Positions 37,055 through 48,724 of a stretch of DNA of 64,000 nucleotides are shown here, piece after piece. The DNA is from Utricularia gibba (taxonomy: Eukaryota; Streptophyta; Magnoliopsida; Lamiales; Lentibulariaceae), in assembly GCA_002189035.1 (NCBI GenBank), contig NEEC01000010.1:3348001-3412000 (forward strand), read 5' to 3'. The notes under the pieces are model-generated. The model did not search any database, was not told where the DNA came from, and saw nothing but the letters and a program-made list of their open reading frames with translations. How positions within the stretch are numbered: position 1 is the first letter of the stretch; every line of letters starts with the position of its first letter. A program made the position numbers and the translations under genes.

Positions 37055-40000
37055 TCATGGTGAGGTTGAGATGGAGGAGGTACCCGCCGCTTGCACCTCG
37101 TCTGTGAAACCAAAATTCTTGAACACACCCTGAAGGCATCCATGACGCGATAAAATAGGGTAAAGTTGGTTGGTTAATACAATGTGTATATGAAGGTATA
37201 CCAATGCATCGTTGATTGCTAGTGCCACACAGTAGTGTTCCTGAGAGGCAAGAGAATTTACGACAGTGAAAACATTTGCAAAAGGATCTCATGCTTTTGG
37301 GTCGCAAGAGAAAAGCTAGAGATGCTTGCCTGCATCATGTACCACTCTTCAAACTCATCGAATATTTCCAAACGTTCGATCCTGATCACAGGTGAAGATG
37401 AGAAGCGACTAAGAAGAATCTCCAAATAAAGATAAAAGAAGGCAAGAAAGTGCGCTAGGCGTGTGTGAAAAGTGCCTTTCCAAAAACACGAGAAAAGCTC
37501 GAGGGGATACAGGCAGTAAAGATCCTTACTTAGATTAAATTGGCGGAAAAAGTAAGAATTACAGCAGACACACTGCAAGATCCACAGTGCTCGGTTTAAA
37601 TGGATTCCAACGAGTTCTAGGTAAACTTTTAACAACAAAATAGGATATTTTGGTTCATATTTCCAAAAAATTAATGTACAGATATTCATTTCCAGTAAAC
37701 TGCTACTTCTAACTATCAAAGACCAAATTCTGGACATGCGCCGGCTTCAAGGAAGCGCTTTTTTTTTTTTTTTTGAACAGAGTAATATCAAGGGTCATAC
37801 ATACAGTTGACCGCGATGACAGGTTCGTAAGTATTTTTTTCAAGATGGGAACATCTCATACCTGCGTCTCTCTTGGGGTTCAATCAGTGTGCTATAAACC
37901 TTCAGCATATCCCACGCAACTGCTCTCTAAAAGATCTCCACAGATTAAAACTAGAAATTGAAGTATGGTTCTAAAAGAGGCAGCAGCAAGTCCTCTATCA
38001 TCGAAAAATGCATATGAGAAACTTATGGATGGCCAACATTCCATAGAAACGATGCGTGTACATAACAGCATACAATTATACAACCAGAAATACAAGATGG
38101 GAGATACTTTAAGCACAGGTAGACTACCTGCCATCCCCTATCAAGAAAAAGCCTTTCCTTCGCATATAAAGTTGGCGTAGCATGAATGCCCAATAGTGCA
38201 CATCCACGATTCTACAGCCAAAAAGTGACTTCAATATTAGGTGCTAGAGGAGCGAGGACCCAATCACAGCAACGAATGAAGAGTCCACCAAAATTGAATG
38301 GGTATGAGAATAGCAGAGAAATACCTCCAAATTTCTAATCATTTGATGCCCAAAAGCATCATCTGGACGAATCTTTGGTAGCAGAAGGATACCAACGTCA
38401 ACATATCATCAAGGTGAGTTAGAAGAAAGTGAAAAATGAAACATTTAAAAAAACAGACCTGCTCATACAGGAAAAACACAGCTGTGGAAAATTTTCCAGA
38501 GGCCCATTCAACAATAGCGCTACTGAACTCAGGATTTAGGTATATGAGAACACATTCTGCAATAATGAATGTTGGCAAACTGATACAAACATCAGAACAA
38601 GAAGTTGATTTATCGGGAAAATAAAGAAACGAACGCGGCCCAACCAACGAAATCAGGGCATTAATGTGTGAAATTATTCGTGGGTAAGCAACTGAGAGAA
38701 AAGAAGACGGAAATCTAAAAGGTCATACACCTTGGATCAATATCCGCCAAAGAAATTATATCATCAAGCCTTTGAATGCAGCGCAGATCAATGGGGAGAA
38801 GTTTGTATTGATTGCTAAGAACTTCACCGTTTTCTAAATAACCAGGACACCATCCACAGTGAGAACAACTCGAGTAGAAAATAACAGAAGAGAACTGCCC
38901 CTTTCAGAAGCAAATATCATTACCCTGAGAGATCGATGCATCTTCGCCAACTTTATCTCTCAAGGGAGCACAATGTTCAATAATAGCAGCTTTCTTACTA
39001 GTCACCTGATACAAAGGAGAACGAGATTATGAAAGGGAGATGCTTACCTATTGTAATGAAAGGAGAACCAGGTTTCAATTTTAATCTCAATTGCAATGCA
39101 TAGTGAAAAAAAAGAGAGAGAGAGAGAGAGAGAAAGTGCAATGAAGATTTAACCATTCAAATTATAATGACCACTTGAATTACTTAGAAAGAATAAATCC
39201 ACCTCTTTGAAATCCACTTCCACATAACGGTGAGGAGCTTTACCTTCATCCTGGAAGGGAACAGGAAAAACTTTAACTCTTTGAAATCGCATGAAGCCAA
39301 GAGAGATCAAAATGGACTTGGTATCGTAAGTATTATCAACCAGTACATCAAAAAGAAGACAAACGAGAATCAACAACCTGCAACTGAAAAAACGTGGTAT
39401 CAAAGCCAGCGCCAAGTGATAGTATTTGCTTCTGGTTGACTTTCTGATCCGTATTTATGTCACAATCAAGAAAATCAGAAAGAAATTTCTGCAACACCGC
39501 GTAGCGAGCAAAATACCCTTCACATTAATCCAGAGAAATTATAGTAAAATATCCACACAACTCATGCTGCCCGTAAAGTAAATTGCCCCTGTCATACCAC
39601 GATTAATAATAGGAGATCGCCTCACTGGCTTCTTCACAAAAAAACGAACAAATTCATCTGTCATGTATCCCTTCTGAACGCAAGACCTTTCAATTCGAAA
39701 ATAGAAAGGAACAAAATGAGCACCAAAAAACATTCCGAACTAGAAAAAACAATAAGATGATTTTAACCGATCAAATGAAATGATCACACTTCCTCTGTGT
39801 AATAAACAAAGAGGGACTTATAGGCGATTCGTACAGCGCGGGCGCTGATTCAAAATACTTCGCTAAAGAAGGTACCGATTTACCACGCTACTGATAATTT
39901 CAACGAGAAGACAAGTTTCAAGAAATTCCACCACCAGAGCAACAATCGGAACAGACAGAACAGAGAGAGAGAGGGAGGGATAAGAGACCGTACAACTTGC

Positions 40001-40073
40001 TGGCGGAGGCGTCATCGTTCGTCGCCTGAACCGCTGCACTGTTGCTCCGCCAACTGGTTGCCGATTTCGCCAT
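37055..40073 (-). CDS. LCMT1: Leucine carboxyl methyltransferase 1 (PP2A methyltransferase), LCMT1/SBI1-like
   Basis: Thirteen exons (minus): 40073-39994, 39686-39598, 39517-39378, 39250-39203, 39005-38924, 38833-38731, 38579-38459, 38372-38325, 38211-38128, 37926-37862, 37381-37330, 37240-37202, 37129-37055. All phases match; 341 residues. Motifs in order: [29 protein letters not shown], the SAM-binding [79 protein letters not shown] and [11 protein letters not shown]. The enzyme methylates the C-terminal Leu of PP2A catalytic subunits. In Arabidopsis the orthologue SBI1 directs PP2A to degrade BRI1 and so dampens brassinosteroid signalling. The intron after the 37381-37330 exon has a GC donor (CAG|GCAAGC). 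Confidence 0.95.
39113..39132. repeat. (GA)n microsatellite
   Basis: About ten GA units inside an LCMT1 intron. Confidence 0.9.
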
Positions 40074-40323
40074 GGTCTCCGGTAACAGTCTCTCAAATGG
40101 AAGTTGAGACAAAAAAAAAAAAATCTTGAAAAAGATCTCCAAAAGCGCAGTTCGAGGGAGAATACCGCGCCGTGCCCCAGGAAAGGATACCTGGGCTGGA
40201 AGACACTAAAATGGGCCTGACCCGAGGAAATGGTGTTTTTTAAATAATAACAAAAATAATAAATTTTCCTAAACCCAACCGTAAAACCGCAGTTCGTAAA
40301 ACCCTCTGGCACAATGAAAGAAG
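40074..40323. promoter_or_regulatory. Short bidirectional promoter region, LCMT1 / mTERF
   Basis: Only 250 bp lie between the start codons of two divergently oriented genes, so both promoters must be packed here or overlap the neighbouring leaders. No clear TATA box in either direction. Confidence 0.55.
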
Positions 40324-42027
40324 ATGATGGCACGACGTGCCGCCGGAGCGGCGGCAGCCGCGTTATTTGGCGCCGCGGAGGAAGTCCGTACCCGTATGTT
40401 TTCGGTCACGGCTACTTCTGGACTTGGACGGAAGGCCTTTTGGAGGATCCCTCGTAGGCAGAGGTCTAGAGCTGTTGAAGAACTGCAGAAAGGGCTCGCT
40501 GATTACCTCCATACAACCCGTTCTTTACCTTTTACTTACGCAGATTGTATAGCGAGAAATTCCCGGCAGTCTTTGGCGAAGGCTGTCTCGGAAATCCCGT
40601 TTACACGTTCAACTTATGCCAGTTTTTTCCAGCGGTTTCTCAGGTACAATCCCATTAACGAGCTCGAATTCTTCTTTGAAAGCATAGGCTTGTCTTGTCG
40701 AGAAATTGCTATCCCACCTTCTATTTTGCCTCCCGAAGAAATGTTTCTTTCGGATTGGAAACATTTTGATGTGTTCCGCTCTGCGGCGGCGATGGGTTTC
40801 CCATGGAATAAATTGGGTCTGTTGTGTAAAGATGGTTTCTTGATATGTAATGTCAGTCCTGTGGAATTACAGGGCAACATTAAAGACATGAAGGACAAAT
40901 ATGGATTTGATAGTCGTAGTGTGATAGGCATATGTTTAGCTTTTCCTTCAGTTTTGTATGGGAAGATGGAAAAGGATAGAGTTTTAAGCAATCTGAAAAC
41001 TTTACTGTTGGATAGTGGTATGCTGAACACCGTGGATGGCGATGTGGATTCCGTGTTTGATATTTGTGAAAAGGTTGAGATGTTCTTCAACTTGAGCTGC
41101 GAGATGGAGAAGCTTGTGGAGTTGATGGTAAGAAGCAAGGGCATTTTCACAGAGCATTCTAAAGAGGTTTTGCGCAGCAAGATTAGCTATTTCTCCAATT
41201 TTGGAGTTCAGAAGGATCAAGTTGGATTTCTGCTTCTTTCAAGACCAGAAATCTTTAGTATTGATTTTGGTGGAAACCAGATCATTTCGGTTTCAGGATT
41301 TCTAGAGCACTTGGGGTTCACAAAAGGGCAGGTGAGATCTCTTAAGCAGAAGTATCCTTACGTTTTTGGTAGGAACAGCTTAGCTAATTTTCCTTCCATA
41401 TTGAGGTCAATGGATCTTGGCCAATGGTTCTTTGAAAGAGTGAAATGTGGGGATCTGTCTCTGCTCGGCACCTATAGCATCAGCCCCATGGAGGACGTGG
41501 ATCAGAAGTATATGGATAACATGAGCAGAATACGGGGCATGAGAATATACCGTCGCATGCTCAAGAAACTGAGTTTCATGCACAGCATCGGCTTCGGGGA
41601 GAACAGATACGCTGTGAGAGCCTTGTACATATTAACCAGCAACGGCGACCAACTGCAGCAGCGATTCGATTGCCTTCTCGACTTCGGGATCGAGTTCCCA
41701 AAGCTGTGCAGATTAGTGAGCATTTGCCCCAGGATTCTCAACCACCAAAAAAACCATCTTGTGGAAAACCTGGTGTTCCTGTGCACAGAGATGGGGATGC
41801 CGGTGGACGTCCTTGATGATTTTCCTGCGTATCTGTGCTACAGCTTAGAGAAGCGAATTAAGCCTAGATATGAAATCCTGAAGCGGCTCATAGAGCATGG
41901 GCTTGCCGAGCAACAGTACGCCCTCTCTACAGTGATCACCCGAAGCGACAGAACTTTCTTCGCCCGTCTCTCCCGCGCGTTGAAGAGATGCGGAAGCATG
42001 GCATGTGATCCCCCAACTGGGCAATGA
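40324..42027 (+). CDS. mTERF family organelle protein, MTERF18/SHOT1-like
   Basis: A single intact 567-residue reading frame, typical of plant mTERF genes in lacking introns. The first ~50 residues are Arg/Ala/Ser-rich without acidic clusters (MARRAAGAAAAALFGAA), fitting an organelle targeting peptide. Then DYLHTTRSLPFTYADCIARN, IGLSCREIAIPP and repeated mTERF-like helices: VIGICLAFPSVLYGK, VGFLLLSRPEIFSIDF, LCRLVSICPRILN and DFPAYLCYSLEKRIKPRYEI. mTERFs bind organellar nucleic acids and act in transcription, splicing or ribosome maturation. Resemblance to MTERF18/SHOT1 (mitochondrial, heat response) is from memory of that family's N-terminal motif and is moderate. Two adjacent ATGs (40324, 40327). 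Confidence 0.85.
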   Translation: MMARRAAGAAAAALFGAAEEVRTRMFSVTATSGLGRKAFWRIPRRQRSRAVEELQKGLADYLHTTRSLPFTYADCIARNSRQSLAKAVSEIPFTRSTYASFFQRFLRYNPINELEFFFESIGLSCREIAIPPSILPPEEMFLSDWKHFDVFRSAAAMGFPWNKLGLLCKDGFLICNVSPVELQGNIKDMKDKYGFDSRSVIGICLAFPSVLYGKMEKDRVLSNLKTLLLDSGMLNTVDGDVDSVFDICEKVEMFFNLSCEMEKLVELMVRSKGIFTEHSKEVLRSKISYFSNFGVQKDQVGFLLLSRPEIFSIDFGGNQIISVSGFLEHLGFTKGQVRSLKQKYPYVFGRNSLANFPSILRSMDLGQWFFERVKCGDLSLLGTYSISPMEDVDQKYMDNMSRIRGMRIYRRMLKKLSFMHSIGFGENRYAVRALYILTSNGDQLQQRFDCLLDFGIEFPKLCRLVSICPRILNHQKNHLVENLVFLCTEMGMPVDVLDDFPAYLCYSLEKRIKPRYEILKRLIEHGLAEQQYALSTVITRSDRTFFARLSRALKRCGSMACDPPTGQ

Positions 42028-43402
42028 AAATGCCGGCCGCAGTCCGTGATGTACGGATGTATGTAAAGCTGTGAAAATGCCTCGTCTCGTCCGGTCCATC
42101 ATGTTGTACAATGCTGTTGGTATCTGTGAGACGCTGATTCGCACTCTTCCTCTCCCTGTACTTCCATGGGAATGGGAGGGATCACATCGAACACCACATG
42201 CAGTTGAATTCTCAAGGGACGCAAATCCCAATGGGGGAGATGCAGAAATCTCTGTCTCCTAAACATTCCTTCTATTACATGTACTTTGTTGATAAAAAGA
42301 AATGGCGACTCCAAGGTACATTCTTCCCATCAAAAAGGCGTTCTAAGGTTGCCTTTCTTTAACTCACTCGCATTGTGGTCGTTGCCGATGAGGTTCTTGT
42401 CGTACAAGGCCCTCAAGGCGTGGCTCCGATCGACGCCCGCGGTGGGCTGCGATGAGACGGAGTTCACGAGGGCGTCGGATGGACAAATTCAACGTCTTGG
42501 TCATAAGGTGAAAGACATGGTGTGTTGGGAAAAATCGACTGGATGAATATTCAAACACAGAGAGAGAGAGGAACTAACGTTGGAGGAAGACAGAGCAGTG
42601 GATGTATTTTGCTGGTAACAGGGCCAGTTAATGTATCTACATGGGCTGGGCTAATAATATCTTCGGTTTTGTTTTGAGTATGTCTGGGCCCAATACAAAT
42701 ATGTTGCACATCAATGTGCATCAACTTATCTGAAATTCTTCTTACAGCCGTAATGTGCTTTTGTTGTTTGGTGAATCTTGAGCACACGCGTTCCTTTGTC
42801 CCTTGTGTTATTGTAGGAATTAAACACGTCATTCGGAAGAAGGGCGCCCAAAAAAGATGGAGCCGAGGGATCTCATGGCAAATATAAGAAACGGCGTCGT
42901 CAACTACTCTTTCGCTATGGCTACGTCAGTCAGAGTCCAGGTATCTGCTCTAGCGCGGCATTGTACGGATGCAGGCTTGCCCAACATATCGAAAAAGTAT
43001 GACGATAAGAGTACAGGAGGGAGGGGGGGGGTTTGCTTGCTTCATCGGAAAAGGTCGTGGGGGCAGCCGTTTTTTGCAACCCCCCAGCGGATCTCGAAGC
43101 TGGTGAAGGCGTGGGAGAACCGCCGGGATTCCTCCGGCTGGAGAAGGGAATCAGGAGGCTGTTGAGTTGTGTTGATTCCCGGACTGACTTTGCTTACACA
43201 ACAAGACGTGTATTGGGATGCGATGTTTGTGTAACATATCATTCTGAAAAAAAAAAAGGGGATAGTTTTCTCTATTCCTTAACTTGGTACAACATTTCTC
43301 TATCAACATCTTCAATTGAATGATAGTAAGAGTGAAAAACAAAAGAAAAGAAGGAATGAATGAAGAAAGGTATGTGGATGAATGAATAACGCATGGGAGT
43401 GG
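42028..43402. other. Intergenic region with unassigned open frames
   Basis: On the minus strand about 42540-42345 a frame reads ...DRSHALRALYDKNLIGNDHN, protein-like in composition but not recognised. On the plus strand an ATG at 42857 opens a 102-codon frame (MEPRDLMANIRNGVVNYSFA) that also matches nothing I know. Either may be part of an unrecognised gene; neither is called as one. The rest is ordinary AT-rich spacer. Confidence 0.3.
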
Positions 43403-43606
43403 TCAGTGGCCGGGTCCCTTGGGGCTCGGGCCCGAGGCGAGCCGCTGCAGCCAACCCGACATGGCGGCAGGCAAAGCGGCGAAGTCGACACCGCTGGGCC
43501 GGAAATCAACGAGTTGGATATGGCTCGAGGGCGGCGGCCTCGCTGCCTCCACCGTGACGACCAACAGCACAAGGAGGACGAGGAAAAGAGTGCGTCTCTG
43601 GAGCAT
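43403..43606 (-). CDS. PIP/PIPL-type secreted signalling peptide precursor
   Basis: A 67-residue single-exon frame. It starts with a clear signal peptide (MLQRRTLFLVLLVLLVVTVE, then AA as likely cleavage), has a short variable region, and ends RLASGPSPKGPGH followed directly by TGA. The SGPS core and terminal G-x-GH are the mature-peptide signature of the PAMP-induced secreted peptide (PIP/PIPL) family, whose processed, hydroxyproline-bearing peptide is sensed by RLK7-type receptor kinases and amplifies immunity or affects root growth. A TATAAAT box on the same strand (about 43654-43648) sits 42 nt upstream of this ATG, supporting it over the ATG at 43633. Family resemblance also extends to CEP and IDA peptides, but those motifs differ. 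Confidence 0.85.
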   Translation of the reverse strand: MLQRRTLFLVLLVLLVVTVEAARPPPSSHIQLVDFRPSGVDFAALPAAMSGWLQRLASGPSPKGPGH

Positions 43607-43645
43607 CACTTTTGGGGTGGGAAGAAGGTGCATGAAGTGGGGGCT

Positions 43646-43655
43646 GGATTTATAG
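43646..43655 (-). promoter_or_regulatory. TATA box of the PIP-type peptide gene
   Basis: CTATAAATCC on the minus strand, about 42 nt before the start codon, implying a very short 5' leader. Confidence 0.6.
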
Positions 43656-44279
43656 GGAAGGAGGATGACACGCCGTTGTTGAAAATGTCAGCCCAAGAGA
43701 GTAGAACAGCTTAATCAATTCAACAGTCAAGCATATTGACCGAGAACAAGTAGCCTTTCCGACAAGACAAATATTACATGCATGAAAACTCCACACATTT
43801 TCACCAACCCGATTACGCCTAAAACCACTTAATATGAAAAAAATAAGGACGAATATGCCCTCCCCCAACCACCCCAAATACATCACAATATGATTGACTT
43901 TGACCATACTATTAAAAAGTTTGTATTTGGTAGCGTTGAATATGTCATTCTTTGTACGGGTGGTTGTTCTCTTTCAGGTACAATGAAAATGTACAAAAAA
44001 AGAGGCATACTTTTCTTGGCTTAGAAGTCGGATCAAAAGTCCGAGTTTCCATGTTCAGACATGGAGCTTTGACTGCGGTCATATTGGGGTACAATATTGT
44101 GCATTTACGATTTTATCCTTTCGGGAGTTGACGAAGAGACAAGAAACACGCGTTTATGGAAAGGGAAAACCCGCTTTTTAATATCCAAGTATCTATCCAC
44201 TGTGAGAGAGAGAGAGAGAGGAGAGGAGATTTGTTGTTGATAAGTGCTCTTCTTGACTTGCTATCTCCGTTGTACGGAC
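43656..44279. other. Divergent promoter region, peptide gene / FKBP gene
   Basis: Contains a (GA)n run at 44202-44221 within the probable FKBP leader. No gene seen. Confidence 0.35.
44202..44221. repeat. (GA)n microsatellite upstream of FKBP start
   Basis: GA repeat about 60 bp before the FKBP ATG. GA/CT runs in plant leaders are common and may act as GAGA-type elements (inference). Confidence 0.8.
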
Positions 44280-45758
44280 ATGGCATCAGCAACGTCCCTG
44301 TGTTCACTCGGTAATTGCCTGCAACCCCTGCCTGCCGCTTTTGATTCTTGTTCGCCTCTGATTTCTGGGGAATGTGCCTTTTCTTTGAATTTGGGCAAAT
44401 GGTGAGGTGGGTGCTGTTCGTTTGAACTTTTTTTTCAAGTCAAATGATTAGTATGAGATTGTGTGCAATTGTTTGTGAAGGCAGAGCTTGGGAATGAAAA
44501 TTGCTTTTTTTTTTCTTATTGAAGAATGGTTAGTTTCTCACCGCTGCTTGTGTGACAGTTCATTTGACTCAAAACTTGTTTCTGTTCAGGTGGTAGATTT
44601 AATCAAAGGGATTTTACAGCGTGTGGATTTGGCAGCAAAACCAAAAACAAAACCAATGTGGTTCTGTGGATGCATTCCTTTGGTTTGGACCCTTTGAAGA
44701 GCAGTGAGCGCGTGGTTCGGTGTCATTGCTTAAACCGCAGAAACGTAGTCATCTTGGCACCAACTCTTCTAATTGCTTCACCCTTTGCTAAAGCAGCTGG
44801 TCTTCCGCCTGAAGAGAAACCAAAGCTTTGTGACTTAGCATGTGAGCAAGAGCTTGAGAATGTACAGTGAAGCAACATTACTCCCTGCACTTTAGCATTT
44901 AGTAAAATAAGTTCTCTCCTAATCTCATAAGGGTCTTGTCGTGCTGTCGAATACACTAACCCTGTTAGTTCCCATGTGGAGATCCCAACTAATTATTTTT
45001 TTCTTCATGGAGTTGCCTACTGTGACTACCGAGTCTGGGTTGCAGTACAAGGATATTAGAGTTGGAGGAGGACCAAGTCCCCCTGTTGGTTTTCAGGTAT
45101 TAAATGCTGAATGAATGGTTTGTGTTTTTCCCCCCTGAGGCACATCAATAATCCATTCACACCTCTACAGGTAGCTGCAAACTATGTTGCAATGGTTCCA
45201 TCAGGTCAAATATTTGACAGGTTAACAGCTTTTACTTTGGGTACACTAAAATGAAATCCGAATCAGCTGGAACCATTGCCACTGTTTGTCTTGATTGCTG
45301 TTTTTCAGTTCACTGGAGAAAGGCACGCCATATATTTTCCGTGTTGGTGCCGGGCAGGTGAGTTATGATATAGCAGTTTATCATATCGAGGTTGCTCTGT
45401 AACTTAATGACCTTAGCAATAGACTGTGTAACGCAAGTTCCATCATCTGCTCTCATTCTTTGTGCTAAGATTTGGGGTGAAAAGTGGTAATGGTATGAGC
45501 AGGTGATTAAGGGACTTGATGAAGGAATCCTGAGCATGAAAGCTGGGGGCAAACGCCGTCTCTACATTCCAGGGCCTGTAAGCACCATTTCGTTCATTGG
45601 ATTTGAATGCAGTTGTCCATTCATTCACTTCACTTGATCAGCTGGCGTTCCCAAAAGGCCTTTCCTCAGCCCCCGGACGTCCCCGGGTCGGAGCCAACAC
45701 TCCGGTCGTCTTCGATGTCAGCTTGGAGTACATTCCGGGTCTGGATGAGGAAGAGTAG
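44280..45758 (+). CDS. FKBP16-3: Thylakoid-lumen FKBP-type peptidyl-prolyl isomerase, FKBP16-3-like
   Basis: Seven exons: 44280-44310, 44590-44861, 45013-45096, 45171-45220, 45309-45357, 45503-45577, 45642-45758; 225 residues, all phases match. Residues 1-75 form a Ser/Arg/Lys-rich transit peptide. A twin-arginine lumenal signal follows (NRRNVVILAPTLLIA) with an Ala-x-Ala type cleavage region (AKAAG). The mature part begins LPPEEKPKLCDLACEQELEN, then the FKBP domain: VTTESGLQYKDIRVGGGPSP, GFQVAANYVAMVPSGQIFD, SLEKGTPYIFRVGAGQVIKG and GKRRLYIPGPLAFPKG. This matches Arabidopsis FKBP16-3 (about 223 residues). The RR motif points to Tat-dependent import. Rotamase activity in lumenal FKBPs is often weak; several key aromatic residues vary. 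Confidence 0.93.
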
Positions 45759-46084
45759 TCGCAATCCACAACAAAACTCAAATTTTGCTCTTCAGTTCAT
45801 ACATTTTGTATCATATGTGATGATCCACGCATTCCAAATACGTGACAATCTATACACTCCAACCATGTTGAATTTGACATACAAAAGATTAGGGCTGCAG
45901 TGATCCAACTACAGTAATATAAAGCTCTGTTTTACAAATTACACCCTTGAATCTCACCCAATGAGCTGTGTGTGAGGAGCTGAAGATACACAACGAGGGG
46001 CAGAGTCACCTTTCAGCTGTGGCGATGGAAAGGAAACTCGAATCATGTTGCAAAAAATAAAGAGTGCAGCAGGAGGGGTAAGCA
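45759..46084. other. 3' regions of convergent FKBP and TBC genes
   Basis: Spacer of 326 bp; nothing else seen. Confidence 0.3.
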
Positions 46085-48724
46085 TCAGCTGGAGCCGGAC
46101 AAATGACTGGGAGAGTTTTTGAACATTGCGTGCCACATATAAGCTTGAGAAAGCACCATCTCCAGCTCAGTATCTGTCCAGTTGAATGTTGGTAGGTGCT
46201 GGAGAAACATTACCATCTCTTGAAATTCGAGTTTCTGAAGCGAATTAGACCACTGCAGGAAAATTGTACATGGTTAATAAAGAAGCAGATGTAAAGCAGC
46301 AATTATGCACACCAGACTTTTTCTTACAGTTAGAAGGAAGCTGGCAAACATGTAAACCAGAAATTCTGGCAATACATCCCCTTCTGCAAGATATGTGTCC
46401 CATAAACGACTAACAAGATGGAAGGGAATCTAGGGAAAGAAGCATGTAAATTTATCTGTTAGTTTATCTATGGCCTAAGAATAGAGAAAGGAGAGGAGCG
46501 GCAACGAACCTCACGTATGAGAAGGCAGTTGAACCACCTGAAAGCAAACTGAAGAAACTCGAGGCCCTGCTCTTCAATGTGCTTTGACAAAGGTTCTAAC
46601 AAAAAAAAAAAAAAAACCATCAGAAAAATGCTTACAAGGAATATGCATGAAAATTATCAGAAATATTTTTTTGTATTGTTACTTTTGGTTGGCCATACCA
46701 TCAATCCTTCGAACTAATTCCCGTAGCTTAAACACGAGGCGCTGGATTCCAGGCTGAGCAAAAGTGTAATGGTCCTGCATACCGTCAAGTAACTTGGACA
46801 GGCACCAATAACAGTCAGCTTCTACATCAGATATCTTGTCTGGAGGAAGAACATCCATTCTCCACGAATCTATGTTTCCCTCCAAGTGTTCTGACAAAAA
46901 AACCACTAAAAATGGTGTGGCAAGATCATTTATTCCTTGAACGTAACCACTTGCAGGATGCCGTATAGCCCTGTGACACAAACTTCAAACTATCAGCCAC
47001 ATCATGAAAGCACAGAACACTGAACAAAGCAAAGCATTTACCAAATATATAGAATACGCTCCAATGACTTCTGAACTTTCACTTGTTGAAAGAATGAAAC
47101 TTCAGGAACAGTTCTTGGACAATCAACAGATATCTAAGAAATATAGAGAATAAATTATTTTCACCAGGAATATATAAGCTAATGGATAATGATTGATGAC
47201 TATTGTCAAGCTAATTTCATAAAAACCTGCCGAAGCATGTTAATCTCTTCATCAGTGCGCTCAGTGTCAGGAATATCATAATAATTTGCCACACAATCAA
47301 GATACTCCTCCCGCTTTCGTCGAAGGACCCTCTCTCTTCTGTCTGAACTACAGGGAGCATATCCCTGATGATAGTCAACTTCAAGATTCAAAAACAATTC
47401 AGGAATAACATAAGATTAAATGTGTATAATGCAGAACTTGAAATGCGAAATACACAGCCTCGGGATGTAGCTAAATAAGGAAACAAAATGGAAAGACAGA
47501 AAAGACTGATAAATGGAAAGATGATAATACCAAAAGAAGCTTCCACACAGTTGGACGCCAGTGTGGTGGAACTCCATTCCAAGCTAACTCACGTAACGTT
47601 TCTGAAAAGATGAGATGAGATAAAACAGGTAAATCGCATGTGGTGGCACAAACAAAGCACAAAATTTCAAGAAGCACATCAAATCCACAAAATGTACATA
47701 CGATAAATTGCCCTATTATATACTGGCAATTGAGATGAAAACAAAACCAAAAAAAGGTTCGGCGGTCCCAAGTTATGGAAGTTCAATAATAGATAATAAA
47801 GACAACAGATCATGGCAAACTCACACAGCTTCCCCGAATTTCAGAAAAAACGTCAGCTGCAGAAGCAAGAGCAAACCTAAGATTATGGTGGGTGCGCATA
47901 ACTGCTTCTCAAACTTTGTTAGCCTTGCAGAATCTGTCGCTCTAGCCCCAATTGTAGGCTTGTTTGTCACTTTTGATGAGCTTTCAACCTCCGCAGTCGA
48001 AGATTTCATCAGGTGAGATGAAATACCAACAGTGCTACTTTTTTGATGCTCTCCCTAGATGTAAGCAGATCATCTATCATATGAACTTAACATTCTGAAC
48101 AGTCCACTTGAATCAGTTTTCAATATGTGAGGAATGAAATATAAACCTCAGCTAGCAGATCCACATTTGGAGTATCTTCATCATGATTGTCTGAGGATTT
48201 TGTTTCTATCCGTGGAGAATGCAGAAAATAAGGACTAAGCGGATCCGATACCTGTGTTATCAATACCTTGCCAGGAAAACTTCTACCCTTACTCAAGCTG
48301 TAGATTAGAAGAACGGACAGGGTAAAGACACAACTTCCGTGAGAGGAATATATGACGGCATACAATTTACTAAGTTAACAACACACGGCATACGATTCAA
48401 GACACGATTTTACTTGTTCAATAAAAAATGAAAAATAGATTGGTGCCCATCACAGTCTTCCAAACAACGTTTCAACCGGCCCTCTTATCTAACTGAGACA
48501 GCAGTGATTACATTATAAACAGTAGCAGTACCGAACATCAAGAATATCCTTGGTCTCGCAAAAAAAAAAAAAAAGACTTAGAGATCTGACATCAGGAACA
48601 ACATCATTCGCGCATACCCTTGAGCATTCCTGAGTGTATTGTGAAATCTAGAATCAGTAGAAGACGGAGAAACTGGAGCCTCTTTCGTCTGAACGTTGTC
48701 TACAGCTTTGCTAGCGTTCTCCAT
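46085..48724 (-). CDS. TBC-domain Rab GTPase-activating protein, TBC1D22/Gyp1-like
   Basis: Ten exons (minus): 48724-48618, 48297-48147, 48054-47877, 47601-47531, 47364-47227, 47133-47042, 46970-46699, 46595-46510, 46429-46328, 46252-46085; 454 residues with matching phases. The N-terminal third is Ser/Thr-rich and low in structure. The TBC domain starts ETLRELAWNGVPPHWRPTVW and contains the catalytic arginine-finger motif (ISVDCPRTVPE), the glutamine-finger motif SGYVQGINDLATPF, DCYWCLSKLLDGMQDHY and IPFHLVSRLWDTYLAEG. Both catalytic fingers are present, so an active GAP is expected, probably for a Rab1/Ypt1-class GTPase at the Golgi as for yeast Gyp1 (inference). Confidence 0.93.

Noticed and set aside
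43403-43633. Upstream ATG (43633) as start of the peptide gene
   Set aside because: It would leave too little room after the TATA box and would put MHLLPTPKV before the signal peptide; ATG 43606 is better.
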